A stretch of 10,311 nucleotides of DNA from positions 1,801-12,111 of the forward strand of contig JASEHN010000044.1 of NCBI GenBank assembly GCA_030018715.1, read 5' to 3'. Below the pieces are notes generated by a model, which saw only the letters and a list, made by a program, of their open reading frames with translations, searched no databases and was not told the DNA's origin. The position numbers and the translations under genes were made by a program. The DNA comes from Thermodesulfobacteriota bacterium. GTDB taxonomy: Bacteria > Desulfobacterota > SM23-61. Positions 1 to 6,902 of this stretch are shown here, in pieces (the first letter of the stretch is position 1; each line of letters starts with the position of its first letter).

Positions 1-337
1 CCATGGTACCCGGGCGATAATTTTCCAGAAGCACATCCGCTGTCTTTACCAGGCTCTTGAATATTTCTATGCCCTGCGAATTTTTCAGGTTCAGAGTAAG
101 GCTTTTTTTGTTCCGGTTAATCGAGATAAAATAGGCGCTCATCTCTTTCACCCAGGGGGGACCCCAGGCTCGGCTCTCGTCGCCGATTTTGGGTTGTTCT
201 ACCTTAATTATCTCTGCTCCCAGGTCGCCCAAAATCATCGCGCAATAGGGACCGGCAATGATCCGGGTCAGGTCAAGCACCCGGATTCCTTTGAGAGGAG
301 GCTGACCTCGGGGAATTGTTTCGCCCTTTCCTTCCAT
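1..337 (-). CDS. CaiB/BaiF family (class III) CoA-transferase, N-terminal part, runs off the left edge
   Basis: The first 112 codons are visible. Enzymes of this family move coenzyme A between carboxylic acids in the cytoplasm through an acyl-aspartate intermediate. The nucleotide-binding start is clear: residues 20-49 carry VLDLTRIIAGPYC, then GDLGAEIIKVEQP. These are followed by the family's SINRNKKSLTLNL stretch and, near the edge, DVLLENYRPGTM, which matches the usual 'ENFRPGVM' signature. The catalytic aspartate normally lies near residue 170, so it is outside the window and cannot be checked. The start is the ATG at 335-337, preceded on the minus strand by a purine-rich GGAAGGTG ribosome site. 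The gene is transcribed away from the aldolase gene. Its substrate cannot be told from this fragment. Confidence 0.9.
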   Translation of the reverse strand, partial: MEGKGETIPRGQPPLKGIRVLDLTRIIAGPYCAMILGDLGAEIIKVEQPKIGDESRAWGPPWVKEMSAYFISINRNKKSLTLNLKNSQGIEIFKSLVKTADVLLENYRPGTM

Positions 338-379
338 TGATTCACCTTCCTTTGCCAGATAAACTCGCTGCCAAGTGAT

Positions 380-408
380 CTGATAGCATATTTCCATTGG
401 CTGATCAA
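380..408 (-). promoter_or_regulatory. Possible promoter of the CoA-transferase gene
   Basis: On the minus strand TTGATC (403-408) and TATCAG (380-385) are separated by exactly 17 bases. Each matches four of six positions of the sigma70 consensus. The predicted start near 373 would leave a leader of about 35 bases before the ATG. This is a weak match in the right place and is only a candidate. Confidence 0.3.
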
Positions 409-475
409 ATAAAAAGGTCTCCTTGGCGTTTCCACTTCTATTCTACACCCGACTCCCTGCCTCCAACCCTCTTTT

Positions 476-504
476 TTGACTTTTTCCTAAGATTGTCCTA
501 TACT
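476..504 (+). promoter_or_regulatory. Strong sigma70-type promoter of fba
   Basis: TTGACT (476-481) and TATACT (499-504) are separated by 17 bases, and each hexamer matches five of six consensus positions. The expected transcription start near 511 gives a leader of about 40 bases ahead of the aldolase ATG at 550. It probably also serves fbp downstream, since no clear terminator lies between the two genes. Its position also rules out translation of the aldolase from ATG codons further upstream. Confidence 0.75.
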
Positions 505-549
505 GCAAAACACTTGGTTGAACCATTCCATCATTGCGGAGGACCTCCT

Positions 550-1575
550 ATGCCTCTGATGACCACCAAACCGATGTTTGACCTGGCCTACGATGGCGGC
601 TTTGCCATCGGGGCATTTAACGTCAACAACATGGAGATCACCCAGGGCATTATAGAAGCCTGTGCGGCGGAGCAGAGCCCGCTCATCTTGCAGATCTCCA
701 AAGGCGCCCGCAAGTATGCCAACATGCGTTATCTCAAGCATATTATCGATGCCGCGGTCGAAGATCATCCCGACCTGCCCATCGCCATCCACCTGGACCA
801 CGGCGATACGGTAAAATTGGTCGAGACCTGTCTTCGTGACGGGTTCACCAGCGTGATGATCGACGGCTCCCATCACCCCTATGAGGAAAATGTAAAATTG
901 ACCGCTGAAGTCGCGAAGATCGCTCATCAGGCCGGTGTCGTCGTCGAGGCCGAACTGGGCATGCTGGGAGGAATCGAAGAACACGTGGTGGGTCTTAAGG
1001 CCGAAGAATATGAAAAAAACATCGAGAAGTTCCTGACCGATCCAGAGCAGGCCGGGGACTTCTGGAAACGTACCGGCGTGGACAGCCTGGCCATTGCCAT
1101 CGGAACCAGCCACGGAGCCTACAAATTCAAGCGTGAGGCCAAGCTGGCCATGGACCGCATCGAACAGATCATGAAGAACTGCCCCGGCCTGCCGCTGGTC
1201 ATGCACGGCTCTTCCAGCGTACCCCGGGAGTTCATCGACCTGATCAACAAGTACGGCGGCAGCATGCCGGATGCCATGGGCGTGCCGGAAGAGCAGATCC
1301 ACAGGGCCGTAAGCAAGTACGGGGTGTGTAAGGTGAACATCGACACAGATTTACGTCTGGCTCTGACGGCCAAGATCCGGGAGGTCTTCGCCACCAAGCC
1401 GGCTGAATTCGACCCGCGTAACTACCTCGGCCCAGGCCGCGAAGCCATCATTGGCATGGTCAGAAGAAAACTGCATGTGCTCAAAAGCGCCGGCAAAGCC
1501 GAGGCCGTGGTCAGGCAATGGAAGAAACTCGGCGAGCCGCTGCCGATTTTTTATATGAAGTCGTCCCGGGCCTAA
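550..1575 (+). CDS. fba: Class II (zinc) fructose-bisphosphate aldolase
   Basis: This cytoplasmic enzyme joins dihydroxyacetone phosphate and glyceraldehyde-3-phosphate to fructose-1,6-bisphosphate, or cleaves it, using zinc. From the chosen start the protein has 341 residues. Family motifs occur in order: GAFNVNN at 21-27; AIHLDHGDT at 79-87 with the catalytic aspartate D83 and zinc ligand H84; MIDGSHHPYEENV from 103; EAELG near 133-137; AIGTSHGAYKF from 184 with zinc ligand H188; VMHGSSSVP from 217 with zinc ligand H219; and the phosphate-binding KVNIDTDLRLA from 261. The frame is open back to 397, but the ATG at 550 is preferred. It has GGAGGA at 538-543, the family N-terminus begins there, and the promoter lies at 476-504. 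The neighbour fbp uses its product, so the pair probably works in gluconeogenesis. Confidence 0.95.
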   Translation: MPLMTTKPMFDLAYDGGFAIGAFNVNNMEITQGIIEACAAEQSPLILQISKGARKYANMRYLKHIIDAAVEDHPDLPIAIHLDHGDTVKLVETCLRDGFTSVMIDGSHHPYEENVKLTAEVAKIAHQAGVVVEAELGMLGGIEEHVVGLKAEEYEKNIEKFLTDPEQAGDFWKRTGVDSLAIAIGTSHGAYKFKREAKLAMDRIEQIMKNCPGLPLVMHGSSSVPREFIDLINKYGGSMPDAMGVPEEQIHRAVSKYGVCKVNIDTDLRLALTAKIREVFATKPAEFDPRNYLGPGREAIIGMVRRKLHVLKSAGKAEAVVRQWKKLGEPLPIFYMKSSRA

Positions 1576-1683
1576 GGCAAGGGATTCGCTGATAAACATT
1601 TCCTGCCTATGGAATTGTCTAAATAAGTTCTTGGGTGAATGATTTCATCATAATTCCGGCCCTGCCGGATTTGGAGGATACTC

Positions 1684-2694
1684 ATGCCGCCCGTTACAGT
1701 GATCGAACATCTCCTTTTACATCAAACAGAGTCTCCCATGGCCACGGGGCGTTTTACCAGACTTCTGAATGAGCTCATCCTATCGGCCAAAATCATTTCC
1801 CGCGAGGTGAACAAAGCCGGCCTGGTCGATATTCTGGGATTTACCGGGGAAGTCAACGTCCAGGGTGAAGCAGTGCTCAAGCTGGACGAATTCGCCAACC
1901 GGGTGCTCATCCATCGCCTGGAAAGGGCCGGCGTGCTTTGCGCCATGGCCTCGGAAGAAAATGCCGACTTAATCAAGATCCCATCGACCCTCCCCTCCGG
2001 CGATTATATTCTGATCTTTGACCCCCTGGATGGTTCTTCCAATGTAGAGGGGAATGTGTCCGTCGGCACAATTTTTTCCATCCATCGGCGCAAGAGCCCG
2101 GAAGGGACAAATGTAATTCTGGACGATGTTTTGCAAAAAGGGGCCAACCAGATCGCCGCAGGATATTTTGTCTATGGATCTTCCACCATGATGGTCTATA
2201 CCACGGGCCGGGGGGTGCATGGATTCACCCTTGATCCCAGTGTGGGAGAATTTTTGCTCTCTCACCCGGACATCAAAATTCCGGAACTCGGAAAAATTTA
2301 TTCGGTAAATGAATCCTACTGGAATTACTGGGATGAGCCCACCCGCAAGACCGTTTCCTACTTCAAAAGTCCAAATAACGAACGCGGTCAGCCATATAAT
2401 TTACGTTACATCGGCTCCCTGGTGGCTGATTTTCATAGAAACTTGTTGTCCGGCGGTATCTTTATGTATCCGGCCGATTCCCGGGAGCCGAAAAAAATCC
2501 GCGGGAAATTGCGCCTGATGTATGAGGCTGCACCACTGGCCATGATTATAGAGGCAGCCGGGGGATTGGCCACGGACGGAAAAATGCGCATCCTGGACAT
2601 CGAGCCCCAGGAACTGCACCAGCGAGTTCCCCTCTATATCGGATCCAAAAAGGATGTGCAGAAAGTGATGGAATTCTACCAGACAACTCCATAA
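1684..2694 (+). CDS. fbp: Class I fructose-1,6-bisphosphatase
   Basis: This enzyme hydrolyses fructose-1,6-bisphosphate to fructose-6-phosphate, the committed step of gluconeogenesis, and needs Mg2+. The protein has 336 residues, the normal length. It aligns end to end with the E. coli Fbp type as I remember it. NKAGLVDILG is at 43-52, NVQGE at 58-62 and ASEEN at 89-93. The metal-binding DPLDGSSN is at 113-120, NVSVGTIFSI at 124-133, and AAGYFVYGSSTMMVYTTG at 158-175. RYIGSLVADFHRNLL is at 241-255, and the metal ligand region YEAAPLA starts at 280. The ATG at 1684 has GGAGGA five bases upstream. The later ATG at 1738 would remove part of the N-terminal helix. It follows fba by 108 bp in the same direction with no obvious terminator, so co-transcription is likely. 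Confidence 0.96.
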   Translation: MPPVTVIEHLLLHQTESPMATGRFTRLLNELILSAKIISREVNKAGLVDILGFTGEVNVQGEAVLKLDEFANRVLIHRLERAGVLCAMASEENADLIKIPSTLPSGDYILIFDPLDGSSNVEGNVSVGTIFSIHRRKSPEGTNVILDDVLQKGANQIAAGYFVYGSSTMMVYTTGRGVHGFTLDPSVGEFLLSHPDIKIPELGKIYSVNESYWNYWDEPTRKTVSYFKSPNNERGQPYNLRYIGSLVADFHRNLLSGGIFMYPADSREPKKIRGKLRLMYEAAPLAMIIEAAGGLATDGKMRILDIEPQELHQRVPLYIGSKKDVQKVMEFYQTTP

Positions 2695-2700
2695 ATATTA

Positions 2701-2741
2701 CGCTTTGCGCCTTGCGCCTTGCACCTTGCGCCTTGCACCTT
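2701..2741. repeat. Tandem heptamer repeat GCRCCTT
   Basis: Five exact-length units of GC(G/A)CCTT run head to tail from 2707 to 2741, in the order G, G, A, G, A at the variable third base. A degenerate copy precedes them from 2701. The array fills the space between the fbp stop and the ribosome site of the SDR remnant. Period seven and the lack of spacers exclude a CRISPR. It may be a replication-slippage array, and no function is visible. Confidence 0.8.
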
Positions 2742-2763
2742 TTATGTTTCTCAAGGAGGAAGC

Positions 2764-2961
2764 ATGATCAAAGATTTATTTTCCATCGAGGGAAAAGCTG
2801 CTGTAGTAACCGGAGGATCGCGCGGCATCGGGCTGATGATCGCCCGCGGGTTCGTGGAGGGCGGGGCCAAGGTTTACATTTCCACGCGCCTACAAATAAA
2901 TTCACCGATGAGAACACAGAGAACGCCGAGCTTCATTAAGCGCTTGGCGCCCTGGGTTTAG
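2764..2961 (+). pseudogene. Truncated short-chain dehydrogenase (SDR) remnant, N-terminal part only
   Basis: A strong ribosome site (AAGGAGGA, 2753-2760) precedes the ATG. The first 42 codons encode a classical SDR start, with a beta strand then the NAD(P)-binding TGGSRGIG at residues 17-24, then MIARGFVEGGAKVYISTR. After codon 42 (about base 2889) similarity ends abruptly. The frame runs on for 23 non-SDR residues into an inverted-repeat element and stops. The Ser-Tyr-Lys catalytic part is absent, and no continuation is present before the next gene. The fragment resembles the RhlG-like branch (3-oxoacyl reductase type), judged from the N-terminus only. The intact ribosome site and clean codons suggest recent truncation. 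Confidence 0.75.
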
Positions 2962-3005
2962 TTTATTTTTTCCAACTTTGCGGTCTCGGCTTGCTCTGCG
3001 GTGAA
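2901..3005. repeat. Degenerate inverted-repeat element at the broken SDR end
   Basis: TTCACCG at 2901-2907 is matched in inverted orientation by CGGTGAA at 2999-3005. The similarity continues inward imperfectly: the left side has repeated CAGAGAACGCCGAG-like blocks, and the right side, read on the other strand, has CAGAGCAAGCCGAG. The element replaces the rest of the SDR gene and ends 15 bases before the protease start codon. I remember similar 'CGCAGAGAACGC' intergenic sequence from Desulfobacterota genomes, but could not compare here. No target duplication is evident. Confidence 0.5.
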
Positions 3006-3020
3006 TAATTAACGGATATC

Positions 3021-4274
3021 ATGGTCCAGCTGAATTTCCTGCTTTTAATCTTCCTGATCTTCTTTTTCCTTCGCTCCGGGATCCAGATATTCCTGAACCG
3101 CCTGAACACCTCCTACCTTCGGAAACATGGGAATGCCGTCCCCGAAATCTTTAAAGATACCGTTGACCGGGAAAAGCTTAAAAACATTTCCGCTTACTCT
3201 ATTGATTCAGCTAATTTCGGCATCTGGGCATCTTTGTTCAACCAGGGCTTTTTCTTAATTATCTTACTCTCCGGCTTTTTGCCCTGGCTTGTGCAAAAGA
3301 TTTTCAGTTACGAATGGGGATTGCTCGTTAGCGGTTTGGTGTTCTTTGGCTCCCTTGCCCTGCTGACGAATCTTCTGCGCCTCCCTTTCAGTCTTTACGA
3401 CACATTTGTCATCGAAGAGCGCTCTGGATTTAACACCAAGACCTTAAAGTTGTGGATCACTGACCTAATGAAAAGCCTGGTTCTCTCAGCTATACTGGGA
3501 GGATTGCTTCTTTTCCTTTTCTTGGCATTACTGACACATGGAGGGAAGAGCTGGTGGTTGTGGGCCTGGGTTTCCGTTGGCATCTTTGAATTATTGATGA
3601 TGTGGCTTTATCCGGTAGTGATCGCGCCTTTGTTCAATAAATTTGACCCCATCGAAGATAAAGAACTGGAGCAACGAATCAACCTCCTGATGGAAAAGGC
3701 GGGACTCCATTCCAGAGGGGTGTTTCGCATGGATGCCAGCAGGCGCAGCAAGCATACCAACGCTTACTTTGCCGGAATCGGGAAGAATAAACGAATCGTG
3801 CTTTATGATACGCTTTTAACCTCTCATACCGGCGAAGAAATTCTATCTGTTCTGGCTCATGAGATCGGACACTGGAAGAAAAAACACGTGCTCAAACAGC
3901 TCGTTCTTGCCGAAGCTTTGTCCCTGGCGGGTTTTTACGTGCTGGCCAAACTGCTCTCCTGGCCGTTGATTTACCAGACCTTCGGGTTTCCGGAGCCAAT
4001 CCCCTATGTCGGAATTCTTCTGATCGGGGCGCTCTTCAGTCCTCTGGGATATTTTGCCCAACCACTGGGATCAGCTATCTTAAGGAAGTTTGAACGAGAA
4101 GCGGATGATTTTTCACGGGAGTTAAGGCAGACGGCAAAACCGATGGTCAACGCCCTCAAAAGGCTGGCTGTGGACAACCTGGCCAATTTAACTCCCCATC
4201 CTATATATGCCTGGTTCTACTATTCGCATCCGCCGCTTGTTGATCGCATCCAGAGGCTCACGATGATTAAATAA
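3021..4274 (+). CDS. Ste24-type M48 family membrane zinc metalloprotease (CAAX prenyl protease 1 homologue)
   Basis: This 417-residue integral membrane protease has the M48A architecture. An N-terminal hydrophobic segment (about 5-18) is followed by an amphipathic DTVDREKLKNISAYS region near 46-60. Further membrane segments lie near 72-92, 100-118, 150-172 and 178-202. The zinc site HEIGH is at 280-284 (H280, E281, H284), and the likely third ligand E358 lies in FEREADDF. The conserved SKHTNAYFAG (243-252) and C-terminal YSHPPLVDRI (401-410) also fit. Eukaryotic Ste24 trims prenylated CAAX proteins and clears stuck translocons. The bacterial role is probably membrane protein quality control, which is inference. 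The ribosome site before the ATG is weak. An M20 peptidase gene follows 68 bp later, so the two may be co-transcribed. Confidence 0.93.
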   Translation: MVQLNFLLLIFLIFFFLRSGIQIFLNRLNTSYLRKHGNAVPEIFKDTVDREKLKNISAYSIDSANFGIWASLFNQGFFLIILLSGFLPWLVQKIFSYEWGLLVSGLVFFGSLALLTNLLRLPFSLYDTFVIEERSGFNTKTLKLWITDLMKSLVLSAILGGLLLFLFLALLTHGGKSWWLWAWVSVGIFELLMMWLYPVVIAPLFNKFDPIEDKELEQRINLLMEKAGLHSRGVFRMDASRRSKHTNAYFAGIGKNKRIVLYDTLLTSHTGEEILSVLAHEIGHWKKKHVLKQLVLAEALSLAGFYVLAKLLSWPLIYQTFGFPEPIPYVGILLIGALFSPLGYFAQPLGSAILRKFEREADDFSRELRQTAKPMVNALKRLAVDNLANLTPHPIYAWFYYSHPPLVDRIQRLTMIK

Positions 4275-4342
4275 AAAAGTTCGGAATCTTCCAAGGTGGC
4301 CATGAAAAATCTACCATCTTCCATTACGAGGAGAGAGGAAAA

Positions 4343-5698
4343 ATGGAAAATATCTTTGCTTACATCGATCAGAATCTGAACCGTTTTATTGAGGAACTCT
4401 TTGTGCTCCTGCGGCAACCTTCGATCAGCGCCCGCTGGGAAGGGGTGGAAGAGTGCTCCCGCCTTTTGGTAGGCATGATGGAAAAGATCGGAATAAAGAC
4501 TAAAGTCCTGCCCATGGGCGGAAAGAGGAACCCGCCTTTAATTTACGGCGAGGTGATCCATCCTGAGGCGAAGCGCACCCTGCTGATCTATGGGCATTTT
4601 GACGTCCAGCCGCCTGAACCCCTGGAGGCCTGGGATTCCCCTCCTTTCCAGCCAACCATTCGCAATGGAAGGATTTACGGGCGGGGCAGCGCTGATAATA
4701 AAGGCCAGTTCTTCGCCCATTTCAAGGCCATTGAATCAGTGCTGAAGGTGAACGGAAAGCTTCCGATTAACGTCAAGTTTCTCCTCGACCCGGAGGAAGA
4801 AGTGGGCAGTCCCAGCCTGAATGGATTCTGCCTGGAAAATAAATCTCTCTTCGCCGCGGATATGGCCCTGAACTCGGATGGTCCGATGGACACCTCAGGA
4901 CGACCCCGGTTGAGTTTCGGAAACCGGGGAGTTCTCTACGTAGAGGTGAAGGCCCGGGGCGCCAACCAGGATCTACATTCCGGAAACTTTGGCGGCCCCA
5001 TTCCCAACCCGGCCTGGCGCCTAGTTGAATTTTTATCCACCCTGCGCAAACCCGACGGAACCGTGGCCATCGAGGGGTTCTACGATAATATCGTCCCTCC
5101 AACCCCTCAAGAGCGGGAGATGATGTCCAAGATTCCTTTCGATGAGACAAAATTCATGGAAAAATACGGGCTGAAAAAGTTTACCCCTCCCGAGGACGTC
5201 AGCTACATGGAGAAACTCATGTTCCGGCCTACCCTGAACATCGCCGGGTTCACCTCGGGGTATGGAGGACCTGGGAGCAAAACTGTCCTCCCCTCCCTGG
5301 CAACGTTGAAGATGGACATGCGGATGGTAGTCAATCAGGACCCGGAAGACATTTTTCAAAAATTTACAAAGCATATTAAGAAGCACGGGTTTGAAGATCT
5401 GGACGTGACCATGGTGCATTACTACTATCCCTCGCGCACTTCTGTTGACCATCCCATGGCCCCGAAGTTTGTGGAGGCTATTCGCCAGGGATTTCAACAG
5501 GAGCCTGTTCTGATTCCGGCGGGAGGAGGAAGTTTTCCGGGAGCAGCCATCCGCAATATCTTGAATATTCCCATCCTCTCTGTCCCTTACGGAAACCACG
5601 ACGAAAACAACCATGCCCCCAACGAGAACATGGCCATCGATTGCTTTAAGAATGGAATCCGGACAACGACAGCACTGTTTTTCCAACTGGCAGGATAA
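4343..5698 (+). CDS. M20 family dinuclear zinc dipeptidase/peptidase
   Basis: The 451-residue protein matches the cytosolic M20 dipeptidases (carnosinase/CNDP2-like group) over its whole length. The metal and catalytic residues are in the right order: GHFDVQP (84-90) with H85 and D87; GRGSADNKG (113-121) with bridging D118; EEEVGS (151-156) with general base E152 and metal ligand E153; SDG with D179; and H424 in NNHAPNEN. DLHSG (210-214) lies at the start of the dimerisation/lid domain, and TSGYGGPGSKTVLP is at 304-317. These enzymes hydrolyse dipeptides or related amides; the exact substrate is unknown. The ATG has GAGGAGAGAGG upstream. It follows the Ste24-type protease in the same direction, which suggests a peptide-breakdown pair, but that link is inferred from position only. 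Confidence 0.93.
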   Translation: MENIFAYIDQNLNRFIEELFVLLRQPSISARWEGVEECSRLLVGMMEKIGIKTKVLPMGGKRNPPLIYGEVIHPEAKRTLLIYGHFDVQPPEPLEAWDSPPFQPTIRNGRIYGRGSADNKGQFFAHFKAIESVLKVNGKLPINVKFLLDPEEEVGSPSLNGFCLENKSLFAADMALNSDGPMDTSGRPRLSFGNRGVLYVEVKARGANQDLHSGNFGGPIPNPAWRLVEFLSTLRKPDGTVAIEGFYDNIVPPTPQEREMMSKIPFDETKFMEKYGLKKFTPPEDVSYMEKLMFRPTLNIAGFTSGYGGPGSKTVLPSLATLKMDMRMVVNQDPEDIFQKFTKHIKKHGFEDLDVTMVHYYYPSRTSVDHPMAPKFVEAIRQGFQQEPVLIPAGGGSFPGAAIRNILNIPILSVPYGNHDENNHAPNENMAIDCFKNGIRTTTALFFQLAG

Positions 5699-5766
5699 TT
5701 GCCGAGTGGAGCTTCCCGACCACCTCTTCTGCGGGGGTGCATGAATTTAATAATTTCCCCCATCCC

Positions 5767-5798
5767 AATGGCCATGGTATAATTTAACTAAAGCCATT
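5767..5798 (+). promoter_or_regulatory. Extended -10 promoter with possible operator for the first toxin-antitoxin operon
   Basis: TGGTATAAT (5775-5783) is a perfect -10 hexamer with the TGN extension, which can make up for the poor -35 region here. A start near 5790 would leave a short leader. AATGGC (5767-5772) and GCCATT (5793-5798) form an inverted repeat centred on the -10, and an 8-base palindrome ATGGCCAT sits at 5768-5775. Either could bind the autoregulating antitoxin. The ribosome site AGGAGGT follows before the ATG at 5814. Confidence 0.55.
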
Positions 5799-5813
5799 TA
5801 GGAGGTTTTCGTA

Positions 5814-6092
5814 ATGCTTCAACAAAGAGTGATCATCCAAATGAAAGCCTTAGCCCGTCGAGCGCGATTGGCCAGCGCAAGTGGCCAACCACTGGAATGC
5901 AAACTCTCTCCCGAAGAAAGTGCAGCCCTAGCCGAAGCGATTGATGAGGCTTTAGCCGAAGATCAAGCCTGGTTCTGGTCAGAATCATGGCAGGCCGGTG
6001 AGCGAGCAAGTGAAGTTGACCTGGTAGCAGGGCGCTATCAGGATTTTGACACGATGGAAGATATGTTACGTGACTTGGGACAGACCTCGTGA
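5814..6092 (+). CDS. Antitoxin of a type II toxin-antitoxin pair (family not recognised)
   Basis: This 92-residue acidic protein is encoded directly upstream of, and overlapping by four bases, a RelE/ParE-like toxin gene. That is the standard antitoxin position. The C-terminal half (about 50-90), with EDQAWFWSESWQAGERASEVDLVAGR then YQDFDTMEDML, has the pattern common in toxin-neutralising antitoxin tails: an aromatic/acidic helix, an acidic 'AG-R' turn, and a last 'F-T-MEDML-DL' helix. The N-terminal half is basic at first (MKALARRARLA), then contains LSPEESAALAEAIDEALAEDQ. I do not recognise it as an AbrB, Phd, XRE or ribbon-helix-helix domain. The call rests on context and tail pattern. 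A strong extended -10 promoter and ribosome site support expression. Confidence 0.75.
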   Translation: MLQQRVIIQMKALARRARLASASGQPLECKLSPEESAALAEAIDEALAEDQAWFWSESWQAGERASEVDLVAGRYQDFDTMEDMLRDLGQTS

Positions 6093-6349
6093 AATACCGC
6101 CGCACTACTCAGTTTAAAATTGCTTTTGACAAGTTGCCATCTGAGATCAAGGAGAAAGCGTACAAAGCCTTTTTGTTGTTTCAACAAAACCCTCATCATC
6201 CGTCCCTATTTGTGAAGCAGATACGCGGATTGCCTGGAGTATGGGAAGGTCGAATCGACATTCGTTATCGTTTCACTTTTCATTATGAAGAAGGCTTTTG
6301 TGTCTTCCGCAATATTGGCCCGCATAACATTTTAGAACGTAATCCCTGA
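6089..6349 (+). CDS. RelE/ParE superfamily toxin (type II toxin-antitoxin)
   Basis: This is a basic 86-residue protein with the small RelE/ParE fold pattern. A helix pair lies at about 8-35 (FKIAFDKLPSEIKEKAYKAFLLF). It is followed by the 'NPHHPSLFVKQIRGLPGVWEGRI' segment, then beta strands with DIRYRFTFHYEEG and a last strand CVFRNIGPHNILE. The GVWEGRI and RYRF stretches are typical of toxins that cleave mRNA on the ribosome, but activity cannot be told from sequence. Translation starts at GTG 6089, which overlaps the antitoxin TGA as GTGA, so the two are translationally coupled. The stop is followed 16 bases later by an inverted-repeat element. Confidence 0.82.
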   Translation: MKYRRTTQFKIAFDKLPSEIKEKAYKAFLLFQQNPHHPSLFVKQIRGLPGVWEGRIDIRYRFTFHYEEGFCVFRNIGPHNILERNP

Positions 6350-6365
6350 TTTCGACATTAACAAC

Positions 6366-6514
6366 ATTGATGGCCTCGTAAAAAGTCGTCACTCCGGTGA
6401 AAACCGGAGTCCAGAGGTTTGATAACTACTTGAAATAACTGTCCGCCTGAGGCGGACGGCTTTCGCCGGAATGACAGAAAAATGCTTTTTCAGACTTTTT
6501 ACGAGACCATCAAT
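6366..6514. mobile_element. 149-bp MITE-like element with 22-bp terminal inverted repeats
   Basis: The left end (6366-6387, starting ATTGATGGCCTCGTAAAA) and right end (6493-6514) are inverted copies matching at 21 of 22 bases. A second, inner pair, 6388-6406 and 6457-6475, matches at 16 of 19. Three hairpins lie inside: ACTCCGGT-GAAA-ACCGGAGT (6391-6410), GTCCGCC-TGA-GGCGGAC (6441-6457), and GAAAAA-TGC-TTTTTC (6477-6491). The third sits in the right arm with no left counterpart. There is no coding frame. No clear target duplication flanks it. It could also end transcription of the toxin operon as a long RNA hairpin. I recall similar 'CTCGTAAAAAGTC' ends in Desulfobacterota intergenic DNA, from memory only. 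Confidence 0.75.
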
Positions 6515-6902
6515 ATTTAATTACATGAAAACCAGAGGATAATTGCTCTGCATTTTTAATTTCCAATGTTGTAGGGCACCTATTTAACCGAAAGTTGGAT
6601 GATGTATCTACCAAGAAATCTGTATCCCGCCAACCCTGGGCGCGGATATTTATGGTGGCGGGCTATCTGCAATACTGATTGCTTCCTGTAAGGGTGAGTT
6701 CTGAATTTCAAATCGCAGCAATATCTTTCAAATTGAAATCATGAATATGATCAATAGGGATTTATTCTTGCGGGAAAGGTACCCGGATTTCTTCTCGGGC
6801 TGCGTTCGGGTAGATTGATTAATGATGCTCACCAGAAAGGTTTGTTTGCCGGAGCGGGAAGAAGATGTTGATCTGCAATCTTATTTATTATAAGAATAGT
6901 TA
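6515..6902. other. 388-base gap with no supported gene
   Basis: No RNA gene or recognisable protein is seen between the inverted-repeat element and the radical SAM gene. CCCGCCA (6626-6632) and TGGCGGG (6656-6662) could pair across 23 bases. A 25-codon frame from the ATG at 6741 to 6818 and another short frame further on have no family match that I recognise. No convincing -35/-10 pair was found, although the radical SAM gene must get its transcript from here or from upstream. Confidence 0.5.

Noticed and set aside
1..14. Run of overlapping NcoI, KpnI and SmaI-type sites at the window start, like a cloning linker
   Set aside because: The bases encode the conserved RPGTM of the CoA-transferase in frame, so they are natural coding sequence.
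487..1302. Long open frame on the minus strand inside the aldolase gene
   Set aside because: It is antisense to a certain gene, has no family motifs, and arises from codon bias.
2701..2741. CRISPR-like repeat
   Set aside because: Units are 7 bases with no spacers. It is a simple tandem array and no cas gene is nearby.
5033..5686. Long minus-strand open frame inside the peptidase gene
   Set aside because: It has no ribosome site or recognisable motif. The plus-strand M20 peptidase is certain, so this is a shadow frame.
6621..6668. Riboswitch or small RNA upstream of the B12-like radical SAM gene
   Set aside because: Only one 7-bp complementary pair is seen. None of the conserved cobalamin riboswitch boxes can be recognised.
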